A stretch of 64,000 bases of DNA. Origin: Bartonella sp. HY328. Its GTDB lineage: Bacteria; Pseudomonadota; Alphaproteobacteria; Rhizobiales; Rhizobiaceae. A program made the position numbers and the translations under genes. The stretch's first letter is position 1. Each line of letters begins with the position of its first letter. Where the stretch lies: assembly GCF_025449335.1 (NCBI RefSeq), contig NZ_CP104883.1, positions 2,038,501 through 2,102,500 on the forward strand, read 5' to 3'. The notes beneath the pieces are model-generated. The model did not search any database, was not told where the DNA came from, and saw nothing but the letters and a program-made list of their open reading frames with translations. Positions 44,476-53,524 of this stretch are shown here, one piece after another.

Positions 44476-46683
44476 ATGTATTGGTTACAATTAAAGCGTT
44501 TAAAACATTATGCAGCATTTGGCGTTATTGCCATTTGCGCAGCAAGCCCTGCATCAGCGCAAACAACGAATCAGACTACAAATGCAACGTCTGATTCTCA
44601 AACGCTAGATACTGTCGTGGTTGAAGGTAAAAAAGAAAGACTTGACCGTAAAGCCACAGTATTAACAGATAGTATTTCAGGCGAAACAATTGCCAAAAAA
44701 CAGGTTGATGATATTAATGATATCTCAAGACTTGATCCTGCTATTTCTTATAGCCGCGGCTCGGACAGTTTTACCATTCGCGGACTTGATCAAAACCGTG
44801 TTTTAACAACAATTGATGGCGTGCCTATTACTTGGTTTCCTGATCCTTCAAACCGAAATTTAACTGGGGGCATTTCCTCATTTAACATCTCTTCACTTTC
44901 AAGCCTTGATATCGTGCGTGGTTCAGATTCTAGCCTTTATGGTTCCGGCGCACTTGGCGGTGTTGTTATGCTCCGTACTCTTGACCCAGAAGACCTATTG
45001 ACTGGTGACAAAAATTGGGCCTCCCTTACTAAAGGAAGCTACGATTCATCAAATCGCAGCTGGCATATTGACGAAGCTTTCGCTGTGCGCGCCAATGATA
45101 CTTATTTCTTGTTGCAAGGCGGTTATGTTGGCGGCAAACAGCGCGAAAATAACGGTTCTGTTGGTGGTTATGGCGTTGATCGCTCAATCGCTAATCCAGC
45201 AGACTTTGATAATAATAATTTGCTTTTCAAAGTTTATCAGCATGTCGGCAAAGAGCATCGCTTTGGCTTCACGGCTGAACGATTTTATTTTGATGGCACC
45301 ACACATGGCTTAAATCAAGCCGTACGCACTTATACGCCAGGTACATTCTATGAAGATCAAACGAAAAAACGTGAACGTTTTTCTGCATCTTATGATTACA
45401 TGGGTAATGGCGATGGTTGGCTAGATGAAGCACATGCCAATGTTTACTGGCAGCGCCAACGCTTAGAAACTAGCCAATATGGTAATCGTATTCCTGTACC
45501 AACAGGCTTTTACTTACGCGACGCACAGACGGAAGAACGTGTATATGGCTTCAATGTCAATGGTTTTAAAACATTGCAACTGGGTGCAACAAGCCATACA
45601 GTTCGTGTTGCAATTGACACGTCATTTTCAAGATATCAGCAATATGCTGGTGGTGAAGATAGCTGCCCACCCCCACCCTACACACGCCCTTTCATGACTT
45701 GCCAATTCATGCACGTCAATCAAGCAGATTCACCTACAACAGAAAGTAAGAATTTTGGTTTTGCTTTTGAAGATGAAATTGCATTTTATGATGGTCGCGT
45801 AAGAATTACACCTGGTGGCCGTTTTGACTGGTATGAGCGGGATCCAAAACACAGCGCACGCTATGAACAAAATTCTGGCTTCACTGGCTATCCAGATTCG
45901 CAAAGCGACTCACGCTTTTCACCTAAGTTACGTGGTGAATGGGATGTTGCCAATAAGGTCACACTTTACGCACAATGGGCTCAGGCATTTCGCGCTCCAA
46001 CTGCCTCTGAACTTTATTTCAACTACACAAACCCAGGATTCTATTACACCCGCGGTAATCCAGATTTAAAACCTGAAACAAGCAATGGTTTTGATATTGG
46101 TGTTCAACTTGGCGATAAAGATTTAGGTGGCTCAATCAGTGTGTTTAGCAACCGTTACAAGAATTTTATCGACCAAGTTAGCTTAGCCGGTAATAGAGAA
46201 TTCCCACTTGGTCGCTTTGAAAATATTAACCGTGCACGCGTTACTATTTCTGGTGTTGAAGCAAAAGGTCATTGGCAAATTGGTAATGGTTGGCATACAA
46301 ATTTTGCCCTTGCCTATGCTGAAGGGCGCGACACCGATAAGGATGAGTATCTAAACTCTGTTCCACCTTTCAAGGGCATGGTTGGTTTAGGCTATGCGCA
46401 AGAAATTTGGGGAGCAGATGTTAATTTAACAGCCGCTGGCAAACGTAATAAAGTAGCTAAAAATTCAGATTATGCGCGCGCCCCTGGTTATGCTGTTGTT
46501 GATTTAACTGGTTGGTGGGAACCAATGGGTGAAAAAGGGCCACGCTTACAAGCTGGTGTTTATAATCTTTTTGATAAAACCTATTGGAATGCTTTGAATC
46601 TACGTTCTTCAACATCCTATCCTAAAGAATATTTTAGCGAACCAGGCCGTAGTTTCAAATTATCATTCATTCAAAAATTTTAA
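44476..46683 (+). CDS. TonB-dependent haem receptor (HmuR/BhuA/HutA type)
   Basis: 735-residue outer-membrane receptor. It has a signal peptide ending PASAQ, a TonB box (LDTVVVEG), a plug domain (SFTIRGLDQNRVLTTIDGVP; IVRGSDSSLYGSGALGGVVM) and a barrel ending in Phe. The haem-receptor boxes FRAPTASELYF and NPDLKPETS are present. The segment between them lacks the His found in HemR and is rich in Tyr (NYTNPGFYYTRG), as in some rhizobial and Bartonella receptors. The start has GAAGGA upstream. It heads the haem uptake series hmuP-hmuS-hmuTUV; a strong hairpin follows it. Confidence 0.92.
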   Translation: MYWLQLKRLKHYAAFGVIAICAASPASAQTTNQTTNATSDSQTLDTVVVEGKKERLDRKATVLTDSISGETIAKKQVDDINDISRLDPAISYSRGSDSFTIRGLDQNRVLTTIDGVPITWFPDPSNRNLTGGISSFNISSLSSLDIVRGSDSSLYGSGALGGVVMLRTLDPEDLLTGDKNWASLTKGSYDSSNRSWHIDEAFAVRANDTYFLLQGGYVGGKQRENNGSVGGYGVDRSIANPADFDNNNLLFKVYQHVGKEHRFGFTAERFYFDGTTHGLNQAVRTYTPGTFYEDQTKKRERFSASYDYMGNGDGWLDEAHANVYWQRQRLETSQYGNRIPVPTGFYLRDAQTEERVYGFNVNGFKTLQLGATSHTVRVAIDTSFSRYQQYAGGEDSCPPPPYTRPFMTCQFMHVNQADSPTTESKNFGFAFEDEIAFYDGRVRITPGGRFDWYERDPKHSARYEQNSGFTGYPDSQSDSRFSPKLRGEWDVANKVTLYAQWAQAFRAPTASELYFNYTNPGFYYTRGNPDLKPETSNGFDIGVQLGDKDLGGSISVFSNRYKNFIDQVSLAGNREFPLGRFENINRARVTISGVEAKGHWQIGNGWHTNFALAYAEGRDTDKDEYLNSVPPFKGMVGLGYAQEIWGADVNLTAAGKRNKVAKNSDYARAPGYAVVDLTGWWEPMGEKGPRLQAGVYNLFDKTYWNALNLRSSTSYPKEYFSEPGRSFKLSFIQKF

Positions 46684-46687
46684 ATCA

Positions 46688-46722
46688 ATATAAAGAGGTA
46701 GGTCTATCCTACCTCTTTATAT
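46688..46722 (+). terminator. Strong hairpin after the haem receptor gene
   Basis: A 15-bp perfect stem (ATATAAAGAGGTAGG / CCTACCTCTTTATAT) with loop TCTAT, five bases past the stop. Only ATGACCTTGTT follows, so termination may be partial or the hairpin may protect the receptor mRNA. Confidence 0.55.
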
Positions 46723-46803
46723 GACCTTGTTAAATTAGTGCGCTAAGCAATTGATAGTTATATAAAATGCGTTTATTGCGCCTTCTCTACTTTTACAATT
46801 TAT

Positions 46804-46816
46804 TTAGTCTAACTAA
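46804..46816 (+). promoter_or_regulatory. Inverted repeat upstream of hmuP
   Basis: TTAGT-CTA-ACTAA, about 80 bases before the hmuP start. It is a possible operator for iron control, weaker than the site at 44365 and without a full ICE or IRO match. Confidence 0.25.
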
Positions 46817-46895
46817 GTGTAACAAAGCAACAAATACCAACCCTTAATGCGCTTTTCCCTTTTATAGCGCGGCTCTTAAAAAACGGAGAAATAAA

Positions 46896-47093
46896 ATGGG
46901 AATGATCATGGGAGATGCAGTTAAGAATAAGTTAGCAGATGATGCAGATCTGTCTGCTGCGACATTGCTTACACCGCCAATCATAGATAGCGCTCAACTT
47001 TTTAAAAATAGTCGTGAAGTTATTATCATTCACGAAAATACCACTTATCGCTTAAAGAAAACGCGCTTTGGCAAGCTAATATTAAACAAATAG
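46896..47093 (+). CDS. hmuP: Hemin uptake protein HmuP/HemP
   Basis: 65 residues. The conserved C-terminal part SAQLFKNSREVIIIHENTTY followed by RLKKTRFGKLILNK is the HemP/HmuP signature. In Bradyrhizobium and Sinorhizobium HmuP is a small regulator needed for expression of the haem receptor gene, acting with Irr. A second in-frame ATG lies four codons in; the first has GGAGA well spaced upstream. It is nine bases before hmuS. Confidence 0.92.
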   Translation: MGMIMGDAVKNKLADDADLSAATLLTPPIIDSAQLFKNSREVIIIHENTTYRLKKTRFGKLILNK

Positions 47094-47102
47094 GAATTTT
47101 CC

Positions 47103-48164
47103 ATGTTGAACGCAAAAGCACAAGACATCATCACCAAACATAAAGCCGCAGTCGCTGAAAGTGGCGTGAAACTGCGCGAACGCGATTTTGTGAAGTCTAT
47201 CGGCATCACTGAAGCTGAACTCATTTGCGCCTATGCCTGTAACAGTGAAGCCCGCCAATTAAAGGTAGACATTGCTGATCTTTTAGAAAAGGCTAAAACT
47301 TTTGGTAAAGTCTTATGCATTGTACGCAATGATTCAGCCGTACATGAAATGCGCGGACATTTTGAAAAAACCTTTTATGGTGAAGGTGCATCGCTCACAT
47401 TAGGCGAAATTGACTTGCGCATTATCAATAAAAACTGGGCTTTTGCGTTTGAAAAGCAAGTTGAGATCATGGGCAAAAAATATAATAGCATCCAATATTT
47501 TGATAAGTTTGGTACTGCTGTATTTAAGATTTATGAACATGAAGGCACCGACCATGATGCATGGAAAGCTTTTGCTGACCAGAATTCACTTGGTACACCA
47601 ACCGACATGATCAGCGTTGAGCCTTTTACAAAAGAAGCAGCAAAGCGTGAAGGTGATCTTGATATTGAAGAATTCCGTCGCCGCTGGAGTGAAATGAAAG
47701 ATGTGCATCAATTGCATAATATTTTAAAAGATATGCAAGTTGAGCGCCATGAAGCAAACCATATTGTTGGCGATCGTTTTGCTTACGAATTGGATAAAAG
47801 TGCGATCAAAACCATGCTTGATAAATCTCATGAACAAGATTTACCAATTATGTGCTTTGTTGGTAATCGCGGTTGCATCCAAATCTTTACCGGCAAAATT
47901 GGCCCAGTCAAACCTTATGGTGAATGGACTAATATTATGGATGAGCAATTCCACCTTCATTTACTGGAACCCAATGTTGCTAAAATTTGGGCTGTAAAAA
48001 AGCCAACCAAAGACGGCGAAATCACCTCTATGGAAGTATTTGATAAGGACAATAATCTTATCATTCAATTCTTTGGCAAACGTCAAGAAGGCGAAAAAGA
48101 ACTAAGCGCATGGAGCGACCTAATGGCATCGCTACCACGCCTAGAGCAAAGCGCTGTTGCTTAA
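47103..48164 (+). CDS. hmuS: Hemin-degrading/haem-trafficking factor HmuS
   Basis: 353-residue cytosolic protein of the HemS/ShuS/ChuS family, built as two similar halves. The first half holds GKVLCIVRNDSAVHEMRG and the second LPIMCFVGNRGCIQIFTGKI, showing the duplication. It binds imported haem and in some species degrades it. AGGA overlapping the hmuP stop serves as ribosome binding site. The presence of both HmuS and an IsdG-type enzyme is the usual rhizobial set. Confidence 0.94.
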   Translation: MLNAKAQDIITKHKAAVAESGVKLRERDFVKSIGITEAELICAYACNSEARQLKVDIADLLEKAKTFGKVLCIVRNDSAVHEMRGHFEKTFYGEGASLTLGEIDLRIINKNWAFAFEKQVEIMGKKYNSIQYFDKFGTAVFKIYEHEGTDHDAWKAFADQNSLGTPTDMISVEPFTKEAAKREGDLDIEEFRRRWSEMKDVHQLHNILKDMQVERHEANHIVGDRFAYELDKSAIKTMLDKSHEQDLPIMCFVGNRGCIQIFTGKIGPVKPYGEWTNIMDEQFHLHLLEPNVAKIWAVKKPTKDGEITSMEVFDKDNNLIIQFFGKRQEGEKELSAWSDLMASLPRLEQSAVA

Positions 48165-48174
48165 TAAGTTAAAA

Positions 48175-48213
48175 TTGGTTGGAGGAAAAAACAAAAACCT
48201 TTCCTCCAACCAA
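48175..48213 (+). terminator. Hairpin after hmuS
   Basis: A 14-bp perfect stem (TTGGTTGGAGGAAA / TTTCCTCCAACCAA) with an 11-base A-rich loop, ten bases past the stop. No T run follows; a processing or attenuation role is as likely as termination. Confidence 0.5.
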
Positions 48214-48260
48214 ACTTTGGGTAAAACGTAAAATTTTGCTTAAACTCTCACTCTTCAACA

Positions 48261-48274
48261 ATGATACTCATCAT
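48261..48274 (+). promoter_or_regulatory. Inverted repeat upstream of hmuT
   Basis: ATGAT-ACTC-ATCAT lies about 70 bases before the hmuT start. A possible operator; no match to a named motif. Confidence 0.2.
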
Positions 48275-48342
48275 AATTAATATCTTAAAACTGACAAATT
48301 AATTTTAACATTAATCAATAAAGAAAATCACAGGATAACACG

Positions 48343-49254
48343 ATGTTTTATAAAACTATCAAAAAGCCGTTTTCTCTTTGGCAAAAGATACTTATCCAAA
48401 CAATTCTTATTCTGTGCCTGTTTTCGGTTAGCCATACCGCACAAAGCGCGGAAACCGAAGTTTTACCTAAAGACTCCAAAATTATTGTTATTGGTGGCGC
48501 TTTAACCGAGATTGTCTTTGCACTTGACGCACAAGATAGGATCATTGCTCGCGACATGACCAGCACCTATCCAGAAGCTGCCAAAGCTCTACCAGATATT
48601 GGCTATATGCGTGCTCTATCTGCCGAAAATGTACTTTCTCTCGCCCCAAAAGGTATTTTGTTGGTTGACGGCAGTGGCCCAAAAACAACCATTGACATTT
48701 TGGAAAAAGCATCAGTGCCGATGGTCATTGTGCCAGAAAGCTTTAGCCGCGATGGTGTTATTAACAAAGTGCGCAGCGTTGGCAAAGCGCTAATGCTTGA
48801 AGATAAGGCTGAAGAACTTATTGCTAAGCTTAACGACGATTTCAACAAAACCGATGAATTGACTGCCAAGGTCACAGAAAAGAAAAAAATTCTTTTCGTA
48901 CTTTCAGTCCAAAATGGTCGCGTTATGGCGGCTGGTAGCAATACGGCCGCTGATGGCATCATCAAGCTTGCAGGCGCTGAAAATGCTATTACCGGATTTG
49001 AAGGCTACAAGCTCTTAAACGATGAAGCATTACTGGCTGCAAAACCTGATATGATTTTGTCAATGTCGCCATTTCCAGGCCGTCCTGTGACCACCCAGCT
49101 TACCGATTTACCAGCTGTTAGAGCAACCCCTGCAGCTAAAAACAATATGATTAAAGATATGGAAGGGCTTTATTTGCTTGGCTTTGGCCCGCGCACAGCT
49201 GCTGCAGCACGTGATGTCGCAGAATTGCTTTATGGCCCAAATCAATTGAAATAG
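48343..49254 (+). CDS. hmuT: Periplasmic haem-binding protein of the HmuTUV transporter
   Basis: 303 residues with an N-terminal signal peptide (hydrophobic core KILIQTILILCLFSVSHTA) and a class III binding-protein fold. Segments typical of haem binders are IIVIGGALTEIVFALDAQDR, IGYMRALSAENVLSLAPKGI and the GRVMAAGSNTAADGIIKLAG region. It receives haem from the outer-membrane receptor and passes it to HmuU. It starts after AGGATAACACG and is eight bases before hmuU. Confidence 0.93.
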   Translation: MFYKTIKKPFSLWQKILIQTILILCLFSVSHTAQSAETEVLPKDSKIIVIGGALTEIVFALDAQDRIIARDMTSTYPEAAKALPDIGYMRALSAENVLSLAPKGILLVDGSGPKTTIDILEKASVPMVIVPESFSRDGVINKVRSVGKALMLEDKAEELIAKLNDDFNKTDELTAKVTEKKKILFVLSVQNGRVMAAGSNTAADGIIKLAGAENAITGFEGYKLLNDEALLAAKPDMILSMSPFPGRPVTTQLTDLPAVRATPAAKNNMIKDMEGLYLLGFGPRTAAAARDVAELLYGPNQLK

Positions 49255-49262
49255 GAATAATA

Positions 49263-50369
49263 ATGTCTTTGTCGAGCCACACTGTGCCTGTTCCAAAGAG
49301 CGAAACTCTTGCGGCAATGAAAAAAGGTGACAGAAGTCTTCGTGGTCAATTGGTTTTAATTACCCTTGTACCAATCTTCATTATCTGTGTCCTTTGTGGC
49401 CTTTTATTAGGACAATCAGAGGTTTCATTACTACGACTAATTAGCAACTATTTTAGTGCAGATAACATTAAACAAGTGCAAGAGAGTAATGATTACCTCG
49501 TTCTGATAGACATTCGTTTGCCAAGAGTTCTTTTAGGTATATTGGTCGGCAGTGCCCTTGCTGTTTGCGGTGTTTTAATGCAAGGCTTATTCCGCAACCC
49601 TTTAGCAGACCCCGGTATTGTCGGAGTATCGGCCGGAGCAGGTTTTGGTGCAGTTGTGTTTATTGTGTTAGGACATCTTCTGCCTGTGAGCCTAACACCA
49701 ATAATTGGATCTTTTGGCATTGTATTGAGTGCATTTTTAAGCAGTTTGGTTATTACTCTACTGCTTTACTCCATTGCAACCCACAACGGAAAAACATCCA
49801 TTGCAACCATGCTTTTAGCCGGCATTGCTATTTCATCATTTCTTTCGGCGATCATTGGTATTTTAGTTACAAAAGCAAATGATCTTCAACTACGCGATAT
49901 CCAGTTTTGGAGTCTGGGTTCATTGGTTGGAACAACAATGGATAAAGTGCTCATTTCAGCGCCATTCATCATAATAGGTCTTTGCATTGCCCCCTTTTTA
50001 GCCAATGGTTTAAACGCCCTTGCATTAGGCGAACCCGTTGCTGGACATCTAGGGTTTCCAGTGCAGAGGCTCAAAAACATATCAATTACCTTGGTTGCCT
50101 TAATGTGTGGTGCGGCAGTTGCGGTCAGCGGTGGCATTGGTTTTGTTGGTATTGTTATACCGCATATATTGCGACTAATTATTGGCCCTAACCATCGTTA
50201 CCTTATCCCCTGCTCCGCACTGCTGGGTGCGTGCTTAGTAATTTTAGCAGACTATCTTGCAAGAACAGTTAATTATCCGGCTGAATTGGCAATTGGCATA
50301 ATAACGGCACTTATCGGTGCCCCCTTCTTTCTTTGGATTTTATTGCGCCAACGCGGGATGATGTTATAA
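49263..50369 (+). CDS. hmuU: Haem ABC transporter permease
   Basis: 368-residue FecCD/BtuC-type permease with ten predicted helices. Family signatures include DIRLPRVLLGILVGSALAVC, GLFRNPLADPGIVGVSAGAG and the ATPase-contact loop HLGFPVQRLKN, followed by GGIGFVGIVIPHILRLIIGP. Its stop overlaps the hmuV start (TAATG). The ribosome binding site overlaps the hmuT stop, so T, U and V are translated as a tight operon. Confidence 0.95.
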   Translation: MSLSSHTVPVPKSETLAAMKKGDRSLRGQLVLITLVPIFIICVLCGLLLGQSEVSLLRLISNYFSADNIKQVQESNDYLVLIDIRLPRVLLGILVGSALAVCGVLMQGLFRNPLADPGIVGVSAGAGFGAVVFIVLGHLLPVSLTPIIGSFGIVLSAFLSSLVITLLLYSIATHNGKTSIATMLLAGIAISSFLSAIIGILVTKANDLQLRDIQFWSLGSLVGTTMDKVLISAPFIIIGLCIAPFLANGLNALALGEPVAGHLGFPVQRLKNISITLVALMCGAAVAVSGGIGFVGIVIPHILRLIIGPNHRYLIPCSALLGACLVILADYLARTVNYPAELAIGIITALIGAPFFLWILLRQRGMML

Positions 50370-51157
50370 TGATAAAAGTTGAAAATCTTAGCGTAAATCG
50401 CGGTAAAAAAACAATTATCGAGAATTTAGCTATTAATATTAAAGCGGGTGAATTAACTGTTATTATAGGCCCTAATGGTTCTGGCAAAACAACTTTACTC
50501 AGCGCACTTTGCGGTGAGTTACAATATGGCGGTGATATTTACATCAATGGACAAAATACACGTCATATAAAAGCATGGCAACTTGCTTGCCAACGCGCTG
50601 TTTTGCCACAAGCCAGCACTATGTCTTTTCCATTTTTAGTGCGTGAAGTGGTGGCAATTGGCTTATCAGCAGGCAATGGCCGCTTATTAGCTAGTGATGA
50701 TGAATTAATTTATGCGGCTTTAAGTAAAGTGGACTTAGTTGATTACCATGCAAAATTTTACCAAGAGCTTTCAGGCGGTGAACAGGCGCGGGTTCAGCTT
50801 GCCCGTGTTTTATGCCAAATTTGGCAACCCGAATATCAAGGCAAGCCTTGCTGGCTAATGCTTGATGAGCCAGTTGCCGCCCTTGATATAGAACATCAAT
50901 TAACGGTTATGAATATCGCCAAAGATTTTGTTAAGCAAGGCGGTGGTGTCATTGCTATTTTGCATGACTTGAACCTTGCAGCCCGCTATGCTGATCATCT
51001 TATTTTAATGCAAAAAGGTAAGATTGCTGCCAAAGGCACGCCACAAGAGGTTATCACCGCGACAAACCTAAAAAATATTTATAATTGCTATCTACCAGTC
51101 AATTCCCTGCCTCCTGCCCATGTGCCATTCATTCTACCTCAAGCGGATATGGTTTAA
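50369..51157 (+). CDS. hmuV: Haem ABC transporter ATPase
   Basis: 262 residues. Walker A GPNGSGKTTLLSAL, Q-loop region (RAVLPQASTMSFPF), signature LSGGEQARVQLARVL, Walker B WLMLDEPVAALD and the switch His in AILHDLNLAARYADH. Start at 50369 chosen because it sits in the TAATG overlap; the open frame extends 12 codons further upstream into hmuU. Confidence 0.95.
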   Translation: MIKVENLSVNRGKKTIIENLAINIKAGELTVIIGPNGSGKTTLLSALCGELQYGGDIYINGQNTRHIKAWQLACQRAVLPQASTMSFPFLVREVVAIGLSAGNGRLLASDDELIYAALSKVDLVDYHAKFYQELSGGEQARVQLARVLCQIWQPEYQGKPCWLMLDEPVAALDIEHQLTVMNIAKDFVKQGGGVIAILHDLNLAARYADHLILMQKGKIAAKGTPQEVITATNLKNIYNCYLPVNSLPPAHVPFILPQADMV

Positions 51158-51176
51158 TTTTTTTTAAACCTTACCC

Positions 51177-51205
51177 TTGAATTGAGTAAAAAGCAGCCCT
51201 ATCTT
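51177..51205 (+). promoter_or_regulatory. Candidate promoter of the terC leader
   Basis: TTGAAT (51177-51182) and TATCTT (51200-51205) with a 17-base spacer. Transcription would begin near 51212, just before the first stem of the structured leader. Confidence 0.45.
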
Positions 51206-51211
51206 GTTTGC

Positions 51212-51328
51212 ATGGGCCGGGCCCCTCTGGTAGTTTAATTTGAAAAACTGCGATGTCGGACCACTTCGAGTTATCTTGAGGTCCGCCCGATTTTGTCTGT
51301 GGATCTCTTCCAATTAATTGAGGTCTTT
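51212..51328 (+). ncRNA. Structured 5' leader of the TerC gene (candidate cis-regulatory RNA)
   Basis: A three-way junction can be drawn by hand: P1 CGGGC (51218-51222) / GCCCG (51285-51289); P2 GTAGTTT (51230-51236) / AAACTGC (51245-51251); P3 GGACC (51258-51262) / GGTCC (51280-51284), extended by TCGAG / CTTGA around loop TTAT. The 8-base segment TTGAGGTC occurs in P3 (51276-51283) and again at the Shine-Dalgarno (51318-51325), so GACC of P3 could pair with either. CCTC at 51224-51227 could also mask GAGG. Many TerC/Alx genes are under manganese (yybP-ykoY) riboswitches, but I do not see that consensus here. Confidence 0.5.
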
Positions 51329-52312
51329 ATGGACATGTTTTTTATGCCTTTTCTAGGCACCCCAATTTGGCTGTGGCTATTTTTCCTTGTAATTGTTTTA
51401 TTTCTTCTCGTGCTAGACCTTGGTCTTTTTAACCGTGGTGACCATGAAATTGAAATCGGTAAAAGTTTAAAATTATCCGCCTTTTATATTAGTCTTGGCG
51501 TTGCTTTTTCTGGCATTGTTTATTGGCAAATGGGCGCAACTGAAACAGCGCAATATTTAACCGCCTTTGTCGTTGAAAAAACCCTATCGCTTGACAATAT
51601 TTTTGTCATTGCGCTTATTTTCTCTATGCTGGCTATTCCTCGCCAATATCAACATCGCGTATTATTCTGGGGGGTATTAGGTGTTATTATACTGCGCGGT
51701 TTAATGATCGGCTTTGGCTCCGCTATCGTCGCCAATTATCACTTTGTTCTTTACCTCTTTGCAGCATTTCTTATCTTTACGGGTATTAAGATGCTTTTTG
51801 CCAAAGATGAAGCAGAGCCTGATATGAGCCGTAATCCGGTATTATGTTTTGCCCGCAAATATTTGCGCGTAACAGATGATCTTCACGGTAATAAGTTTTT
51901 TGTTAAAAAGCAACAAAACGGCACATTATTGCGTTTTGCAACACCGCTTTTCCTTGCACTCATAATGGTAGAATTTACCGATATTATTTTTGCAGTAGAT
52001 TCAGTACCAGCTGTATTTACCATTACAACTGACCCGTTCATTGTTTATACGTCGAATATATTTGCGATATTAGGTCTTCGCGCATTGTTCTTTGCGCTTG
52101 CTGCTGTGTTGCACCGCTTTGCCTATTTGAAATATGCACTTTCAGTATTGCTTATTTTCATCGGCAGTAAAATGTTTATCGCCGATCTCATGAATTGGGA
52201 TAAATTCCCTGCGATTTGGTCGTTAATTATTACTTTTGGTATTTTAACAATTGGTGTTGTTGTATCACTGTTGAAAACAAAAAATAGTAACCACCATTCA
52301 ACAAATAACTAA
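51329..52312 (+). CDS. TerC family integral membrane protein (Alx-like)
   Basis: 327 residues with about nine helices. Family signatures are the acidic motifs KTLSLDNIFVIALIF and EFTDIIFAVDSVPAVF, each with an Asp within the membrane, plus TSNIFAILGLRALFFALA. TerC/Alx proteins export manganese or help load metals on exported proteins; the ion is inferred. ATG at 51329 is preceded by GAGG at ideal spacing; the frame opens with a TTG 12 codons earlier that would lie just after the leader stem. It is regulated, if the leader is real, at translation. Confidence 0.88.
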   Translation: MDMFFMPFLGTPIWLWLFFLVIVLFLLVLDLGLFNRGDHEIEIGKSLKLSAFYISLGVAFSGIVYWQMGATETAQYLTAFVVEKTLSLDNIFVIALIFSMLAIPRQYQHRVLFWGVLGVIILRGLMIGFGSAIVANYHFVLYLFAAFLIFTGIKMLFAKDEAEPDMSRNPVLCFARKYLRVTDDLHGNKFFVKKQQNGTLLRFATPLFLALIMVEFTDIIFAVDSVPAVFTITTDPFIVYTSNIFAILGLRALFFALAAVLHRFAYLKYALSVLLIFIGSKMFIADLMNWDKFPAIWSLIITFGILTIGVVVSLLKTKNSNHHSTNN

Positions 52313-52342
52313 GATTTAATCGACTTTTATTAACTAAAAAAA

Positions 52343-52370
52343 CGCTGCCAAATTATAATATTTGACAGCG
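52343..52370 (-). terminator. Intrinsic terminator after hemF
   Basis: An 11-bp stem (CGCTGCCAAAT / ATTTGACAGCG, one wobble) with a 6-base loop. On the minus strand it is followed by TTTTTTTAG. It lies about 30 bases past the hemF stop, between convergent genes. Confidence 0.8.
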
Positions 52371-52400
52371 CATAAAAAATTTTGATAAACTATAAAAGCC

Positions 52401-53315
52401 TTAAGGCCAGCGCACGGCAGGCGGTAAAGAGGAGAGAATAGCATCTACATTGCCTCCGGTTTTTAAACCAAAAAGCGTACCGCGATCATAAAGCAGATTA
52501 AACTCCGCATAACGACCGCGTTGAATAAGTTGCTCTTCGCGCTGCTCCTCTGTCCATGGTTTATTAAAATTTTGCCTTACGATATAGGGATAGACAACTG
52601 CAAAGGCGCGACCAATATCACGAGTAAAATCAAAATCGGCATCAAAGCCGCCCTGCTCTTCACTAGAGTGCAACCAATCATAAAAAACGCCGCCAATACC
52701 ACGTGGTTCTTGTCGATGCTTTAAATAAAAATAATCATCGCACCATTTTTTTAGCTTGTCATAATCAGCAACATCCTTGTGCTTATCACAAACAAAGCGA
52801 AATGCTTTATGAAATGCAACACTGTCGCTATCTTGCTGGGTGCGCCGCTCACTAAGCATTGGAGTTAAATCTGCACCACCACCAAACCACTGGCGTGTTG
52901 TTACAATAAGCCGCGTATTCATATGAACAGTTGGTACATGTGGGCTTTGCGGATGGGCAATTAAAGAAATAGCAGAAGACCAATAACGCGGATCTTCCTC
53001 TGCGCCAGGAATTGCCTTACGTAGCTCAGGTTCAATCTCGCCAAACACTGTCGAGGTCATAATCGCCGCTTTTTCAAAAACGCGACCATGAAGAACAGAT
53101 CTTACACCACCACCTTGCAAACCACCTTGTTTTTGCCAAGGGATACGCTCAAATTTTGCAGGCGCATATTCGCTAAGCTGCCCTTCAAGATCACGTTCAA
53201 TCTGTTCAAAACTTAGGCAAATACGGTCGCGCAAATCTTCAAACCATTTTGAAACCTGAGTTTTTTTCTCGTCAATATCTGCCGGTATATCACTTGGAAT
53301 CAACGGAATCTTCAT
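52401..53315 (-). CDS. hemF: Oxygen-dependent coproporphyrinogen III oxidase
   Basis: Haem synthesis enzyme converting coproporphyrinogen III to protoporphyrinogen IX with O2. 304 residues. Conserved blocks: GGGVRSVLHGRVFEKAAI, HPQSPHVPTVHMNTRLIV, WFGGGADLTPML, HRQEPRGIGGVFYDWL and RGRYAEFNLLYDRGTLFGLK. Complete. It stands alone near the haem uptake region; both feed the haem pool. Confidence 0.97.
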   Translation of the reverse strand: MKIPLIPSDIPADIDEKKTQVSKWFEDLRDRICLSFEQIERDLEGQLSEYAPAKFERIPWQKQGGLQGGGVRSVLHGRVFEKAAIMTSTVFGEIEPELRKAIPGAEEDPRYWSSAISLIAHPQSPHVPTVHMNTRLIVTTRQWFGGGADLTPMLSERRTQQDSDSVAFHKAFRFVCDKHKDVADYDKLKKWCDDYFYLKHRQEPRGIGGVFYDWLHSSEEQGGFDADFDFTRDIGRAFAVVYPYIVRQNFNKPWTEEQREEQLIQRGRYAEFNLLYDRGTLFGLKTGGNVDAILSSLPPAVRWP

Positions 53316-53524
53316 AAGCGTTCTCTTAACAACGGGTTAAATTTGTGGTGCTTAGCAATTGTTCTATGTCTAACCGCGAACTGCAATGCTCCATGTAAGC
53401 TTTACACAGCTTTATATGCAGATTGCCTTAGTAAGCTGGAAACTTATTAATCAATATTACGTTTTCTTATCAAGATCGGAGTTTTATAAAACATAAAATC
53501 TGCTAATAAGATCTGTTTCAATGC

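Noticed and set aside
51212..51328. Assignment of the terC leader to the yybP-ykoY manganese riboswitch
   Set aside because: The conserved loops of that class are not visible; only the gene context would support it, so it is left unnamed.
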